A stretch of DNA of 64,000 bases from Chelonobacter sp050613185. GTDB lineage: Bacteria > Pseudomonadota > Gammaproteobacteria > Enterobacterales > Pasteurellaceae. The DNA lies in assembly GCF_050613185.1 (NCBI RefSeq), contig NZ_CP192511.1, positions 2,046,001 through 2,110,000 on the forward strand. Reading direction: 5' to 3'. A program made the position numbers and the translations under genes. Positions within the stretch are counted from its first letter, which is position 1. Each line of letters begins with the position of its first letter. Below, one piece after another: positions 61,398 through 64,000 of this stretch. Under the pieces are notes generated by a model that ran no database searches, was not told where the DNA came from, and worked only from the letters and a program-made list of their open reading frames with translations.

Positions 61398-62735
61398 ATG
61401 TCTGCGACAATTCTTGAAAATCTTCCGTTAGGTCAAAAAGTCGGTATCGCATTTTCCGGCGGCTTGGACACCAGCGCCGCGCTGTTATGGATGCGCCAAA
61501 AAGGGGCTGTGCCATACGCTTACACCGCCAACTTAGGGCAACCTGACGAAGACGATTACAACGCGATTCCGCGCAAAGCCAAAGAATACGGTGCAGAAGA
61601 CGCGCGCCTGATTGACTGTCGCACACAACTGGCGCACGAAGGGATTGCCGCAATCCAATGCGGGGCGTTCCATATCTCAACCGGCGGCGTAACCTATTTC
61701 AACACCACGCCATTGGGGCGTGCAGTGACCGGCACCATGCTGGTGGCGGCAATGAAAGAAGATGACGTGAATATCTGGGGCGACGGCAGCACTTTTAAAG
61801 GCAATGACATTGAGCGTTTCTATCGTTACGGCTTGCTGACCAACCCGAATCTGAAAATCTACAAGCCGTGGTTAGACCAACAGTTTATTGATGAATTGGG
61901 CGGTCGTCATGAAATGTCCGAATTCTTGATCGCCAACGGCTTCAACTACAAAATGTCGGTGGAAAAAGCCTATTCCACCGATTCCAATATGCTCGGCGCA
62001 ACCCATGAAGCCAAAGATTTGGAATTCTTAAACACCGGTATCCGTATCGTCAAACCGATTATGGGTGTGGCGTTTTGGGACGAAAATGTGGCGGTGAAAG
62101 CCGAAGAAGTGAGCGTGCGCTTTGAAGAAGGCGTGCCGGTTGCTCTGAACGGTAAAGAATTTAACGATCCGGTCGAGTTGTTCTTGGAAGCGAACCGTAT
62201 CGGCGGGCGTCATGGTTTAGGCATGAGCGATCAAATCGAAAACCGTATCATCGAAGCGAAAAGCCGCGGTATCTATGAAGCGCCGGGAATGGCGTTGTTA
62301 CACATCGCCTACGAACGTTTGGTCAGCGGCATTCACAATGAAGATACGATTGAACAATACCGTATCAACGGGTTGCGTTTAGGACGGTTGTTGTACCAAG
62401 GTCGCTGGTTCGATCCGCAAGCGTTAATGCTGCGCGAAACCGCACAACGTTGGGTGGCACGGGCGGTGACCGGTGAAGTGAGGTTAGAACTACGCCGTGG
62501 TAACGATTATTCGATCTTAGATACGGTTTCGCCGAATCTGACCTATGAAGCGGAGCGTTTGAGCATGGAAAAAGTGGAAAACGCGCCATTCAGCCCGGCG
62601 GATCGTATCGGTCAATTAACCATGCGTAACCTCGACATCGTCGATACCCGCGCCAAGCTGGGCATTTACACTCAAAGCGGCTTATTAATCGCCGGCAAAG
62701 ATTCCGTATTGCCACAGTTAGGTAAAAAAGACTAA
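61398..62735 (+). CDS. argG: Argininosuccinate synthase
   Basis: ArgG joins citrulline and aspartate with ATP, the penultimate step in arginine synthesis. The 445-residue protein is of the long E. coli type, with the P-loop AFSGGLDTSAAL near residue 18, YTANLGQPDEDDY, and YSTDSNMLGATHEAKDLE. TAGGAACT lies before ATG 61398. The 167-base gap to aroA is A+T-rich; an ATATTCA near 61338 could be half of an ArgR site, but I could not find a convincing full box. Confidence 0.95.
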   Translation: MSATILENLPLGQKVGIAFSGGLDTSAALLWMRQKGAVPYAYTANLGQPDEDDYNAIPRKAKEYGAEDARLIDCRTQLAHEGIAAIQCGAFHISTGGVTYFNTTPLGRAVTGTMLVAAMKEDDVNIWGDGSTFKGNDIERFYRYGLLTNPNLKIYKPWLDQQFIDELGGRHEMSEFLIANGFNYKMSVEKAYSTDSNMLGATHEAKDLEFLNTGIRIVKPIMGVAFWDENVAVKAEEVSVRFEEGVPVALNGKEFNDPVELFLEANRIGGRHGLGMSDQIENRIIEAKSRGIYEAPGMALLHIAYERLVSGIHNEDTIEQYRINGLRLGRLLYQGRWFDPQALMLRETAQRWVARAVTGEVRLELRRGNDYSILDTVSPNLTYEAERLSMEKVENAPFSPADRIGQLTMRNLDIVDTRAKLGIYTQSGLLIAGKDSVLPQLGKKD

Positions 62736-62759
62736 TCCATCGTTCTGATGTTGCAAATC

Positions 62760-62803
62760 AACCGCACTTTGCCAGTCAATAAGGCTGTAAAGTGCGGTTT
62801 TTT
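62760..62803. terminator. USS-dyad terminator, argG/hicB
   Basis: AACCGCACTTT (62760-62770) pairs with AAAGTGCGGTT (62789-62799) and is followed by TTTT. It lies between convergent argG and hicB. Confidence 0.88.
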
Positions 62804-62804
62804 G

Positions 62805-63149
62805 TTACCTCGAAAGCTGCTGAATATCGTTTTGCAAGCGTTTAACCACCCATTCGTTTAAACTCAAATTTTCGGCATTGGCAAAGGCGGCGATCTCGGC
62901 GTGTAACCTCGGATCAAGGCGTAAATTGAAGCGACCGGAATAACGTTTATAAGGTTCAATGCCTTTTTCTTTACACACGGCTAAAAATTCCGCCAGTGAA
63001 ATCTCCGCCTCTCTACGCAAGGTTTCAACATCGGCGGCATAAAAATCCGCACCACCGTTTAATCCGTGAAATTCCCCACGAAATAAACCAATTTCATCAT
63101 CGTAGGTGATGGTGGCTTTATGTCCGTTAATGATCATCATATTAATCAT
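62805..63149 (-). CDS. hicB: HicB family antitoxin
   Basis: A 114-residue antitoxin of a type II HicAB pair. The N-terminal half is the partly degraded RNase H-like HicB domain (INGHKATITYDDEIGLFRGEF, VETLRREAEISLAEFL); the C-terminal half is a ribbon-helix-helix DNA-binding domain (GRFNLRLDPRLHAEIAAFAN, LSLNEWVVKRL). I use ATG 63149, which follows GGAGTAAC and overlaps the hicA stop (ATGA). It should neutralise HicA and repress the pair. Confidence 0.9.
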   Translation of the reverse strand: MINMMIINGHKATITYDDEIGLFRGEFHGLNGGADFYAADVETLRREAEISLAEFLAVCKEKGIEPYKRYSGRFNLRLDPRLHAEIAAFANAENLSLNEWVVKRLQNDIQQLSR

Positions 63150-63400
63150 AATGTTACTCCATTTTCTTCTAACCATTTTCTAACGCTGGCAACTGCGCCT
63201 TTATCGGTATCAGGTTTAGGGTGTGGGCGATGGAATACTTTTACCTGTCCGAATAATATAACGGCAACACGCGATCCCTCACGTTCTTCAATTTCCGCAC
63301 CTAAATCCAAAAAAAGCGATTCGATATCTTTCCATCGAATATTGCCACTGACCGGACGTTTGAAAATCAGCTGCAGGGTCAATTTTGATTTATTTTTCAC
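63146..63400 (-). CDS. hicA: HicA family mRNA interferase toxin
   Basis: An 84-residue toxin with the double-stranded RNA-binding-like HicA fold. RWKDIESLFLDLGAEIEER and the catalytic histidine region VKVFHRPHPKP are visible, with the final VRKWLEENG. HicA cleaves mRNA and halts growth. The start is GTG 63400, 4 bases after GGAGGAGA; the longer frame to 63430 would remove that ribosome site. Gene order toxin then antitoxin is normal for hicAB. The histidine and fold residues look intact. Confidence 0.88.
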   Translation of the reverse strand: MKNKSKLTLQLIFKRPVSGNIRWKDIESLFLDLGAEIEEREGSRVAVILFGQVKVFHRPHPKPDTDKGAVASVRKWLEENGVTL

Positions 63401-63421
63401 AGTCTCCTCCAAACAGAATGA

Positions 63422-63443
63422 TAGTACCATATTTTAGTACCAT
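63422..63443. promoter_or_regulatory. Candidate HicB operator: direct repeat before hicA
   Basis: TAGTACCAT occurs twice, at 63422-63430 and 63435-63443, a 13-bp period, 22-43 bases upstream of the hicA start. Its centre GTAC is palindromic. Repeated boxes of this kind at ribbon-helix-helix antitoxin promoters are usual operators. Confidence 0.5.
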
Positions 63444-63531
63444 TAAAAGGGATTTTATTTAAAGGATATAAAACCCACCATAAAACTGCTAAAATCCTCA
63501 CAATTTTGATTGGGTAAAATAGGGAATTATT

Positions 63532-64000
63532 TTGGCGTTACTGAATTTGAGCAATGCGTATTTGTCGTTTAGCGATCACCCGTTGTTGGATCATGCGGAT
63601 TTGCATATCGAAGCAGGCGAGCGGGTTTGTTTGGTCGGGCGCAATGGCGCGGGCAAATCGACCTTAATGAAGGTTTTAGCCGGTGAGGTCGGCTTGGATG
63701 ACGGCACGTTGCAACTGGAAAGCGGCGTGGTGATTTCACACTTGGAGCAAGATCCGCCGCGCCATATTGAAGACAGCGTATTTGATTATGTGGCGGAGGG
63801 GGTTGCGGATTTAGCCGATTTGCTTAAGCAATATCACCATATTTCCCATCAAATGACCCGCGACTATTCCGATGAATTATTGCAACAGTTGGCAGAGGTG
63901 CAGCAGCAACTGGATCACGCCAACGGTTGGCTGATCGAAAGCCGCATTCAAGATGTGTTAAAACGCTTGGAACTTAACCCCGACACGTTATTATCGGAAC
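63532..64000 (+). CDS. uup: ABC-F ATPase Uup, N-terminal part
   Basis: The gene runs off the window end after 156 codons. The start is TTG 63532, 6 bases after AGGGA; the sequence then reads ALLNLSNAYLSFSDHPLLDH, close to E. coli Uup. Walker A is GRNGAGKST near residue 36, and QDPPRHIEDSVFDYVAEG is a family mark. Uup is a cytoplasmic ABC-F protein with two ATPase domains, linked to ribosome function and to low excision of transposons. It is divergent from hicAB across a 131-base gap. Confidence 0.9.
   Translation, partial: MALLNLSNAYLSFSDHPLLDHADLHIEAGERVCLVGRNGAGKSTLMKVLAGEVGLDDGTLQLESGVVISHLEQDPPRHIEDSVFDYVAEGVADLADLLKQYHHISHQMTRDYSDELLQQLAEVQQQLDHANGWLIESRIQDVLKRLELNPDTLLSE

Noticed and set aside
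1..64000. CRISPR arrays, tRNA or rRNA genes
   Set aside because: No regularly spaced repeats and no cloverleaf or rRNA signatures were recognised on either strand.

Overview
The window is chromosomal DNA from a member of the Pasteurellaceae. The 9-mer uptake signal sequence (USS) AAGTGCGGT or its complement ACCGCACTT occurs throughout, singly and as inverted pairs that act as terminators. This is the Haemophilus influenzae-type USS dialect, and the gene neighbourhoods (greA/yhbY/rlmE/ftsH, an amidohydrolase/pepE/dcuC-like/abgA-like cluster, bexDCBA-type capsule export, serC/hisC/aroA) fit Haemophilus, Aggregatibacter, Pasteurella, Basfia or Mannheimia relatives. The species cannot be fixed from the sequence alone.

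Layout. 1-11.3 kb holds housekeeping genes: yoaA (partial), tsaB, slp, fadD, rnd, tpx, dacB, greA, yhbY, rlmE, ftsH. 11.3-21.8 kb holds a broken small membrane ORF, a periplasmic alkaline phosphatase, a three-gene ABC system with a histidine-rich permease resembling zinc-regulated Zrg systems, an ornithine-lipid pair (olsB-olsA), a 347-bp tandem duplication ending in ybaK, usg, a periplasmic nucleotidase and a rhodanese. 21.9-27.5 kb holds a peptide/amidohydrolase salvage cluster plus a hemerythrin/TusA-like pair.

27.6-46.5 kb is an ABC-transporter-dependent (group 2-like) capsule locus. On the minus strand are kdsA, lipA and lipB, for the Kdo linker. Divergently on the plus strand are wecB and wecC (UDP-ManNAc and UDP-ManNAcA), three or four glycosyltransferases and an embedded PDDEXK nuclease, followed by bexD-C-B-A. 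The serotype-specific genes (34.8-42.5 kb) are visibly richer in A+T and carry four Neisseria-type DNA uptake sequences (two AGGCCGTCTGAA, one ATGCCGTCTGAA, one 10-mer core). I read this as capsule genes acquired from Neisseria by a USS-using host.

46.5-64 kb holds aspC, purE-purK, pepN, pyrD, tehB, mscS, an IS4-family element inserted in a USS-dyad terminator, tmaR, serC-hisC, aroA, argG, a hicA-hicB toxin-antitoxin pair and the start of uup.

A palindromic repeat of about 100 bp that carries a USS at a fixed position occurs three times (4171, 47836, 59790), with a divergent fourth copy at 52446. No tRNA, rRNA or CRISPR array was seen.
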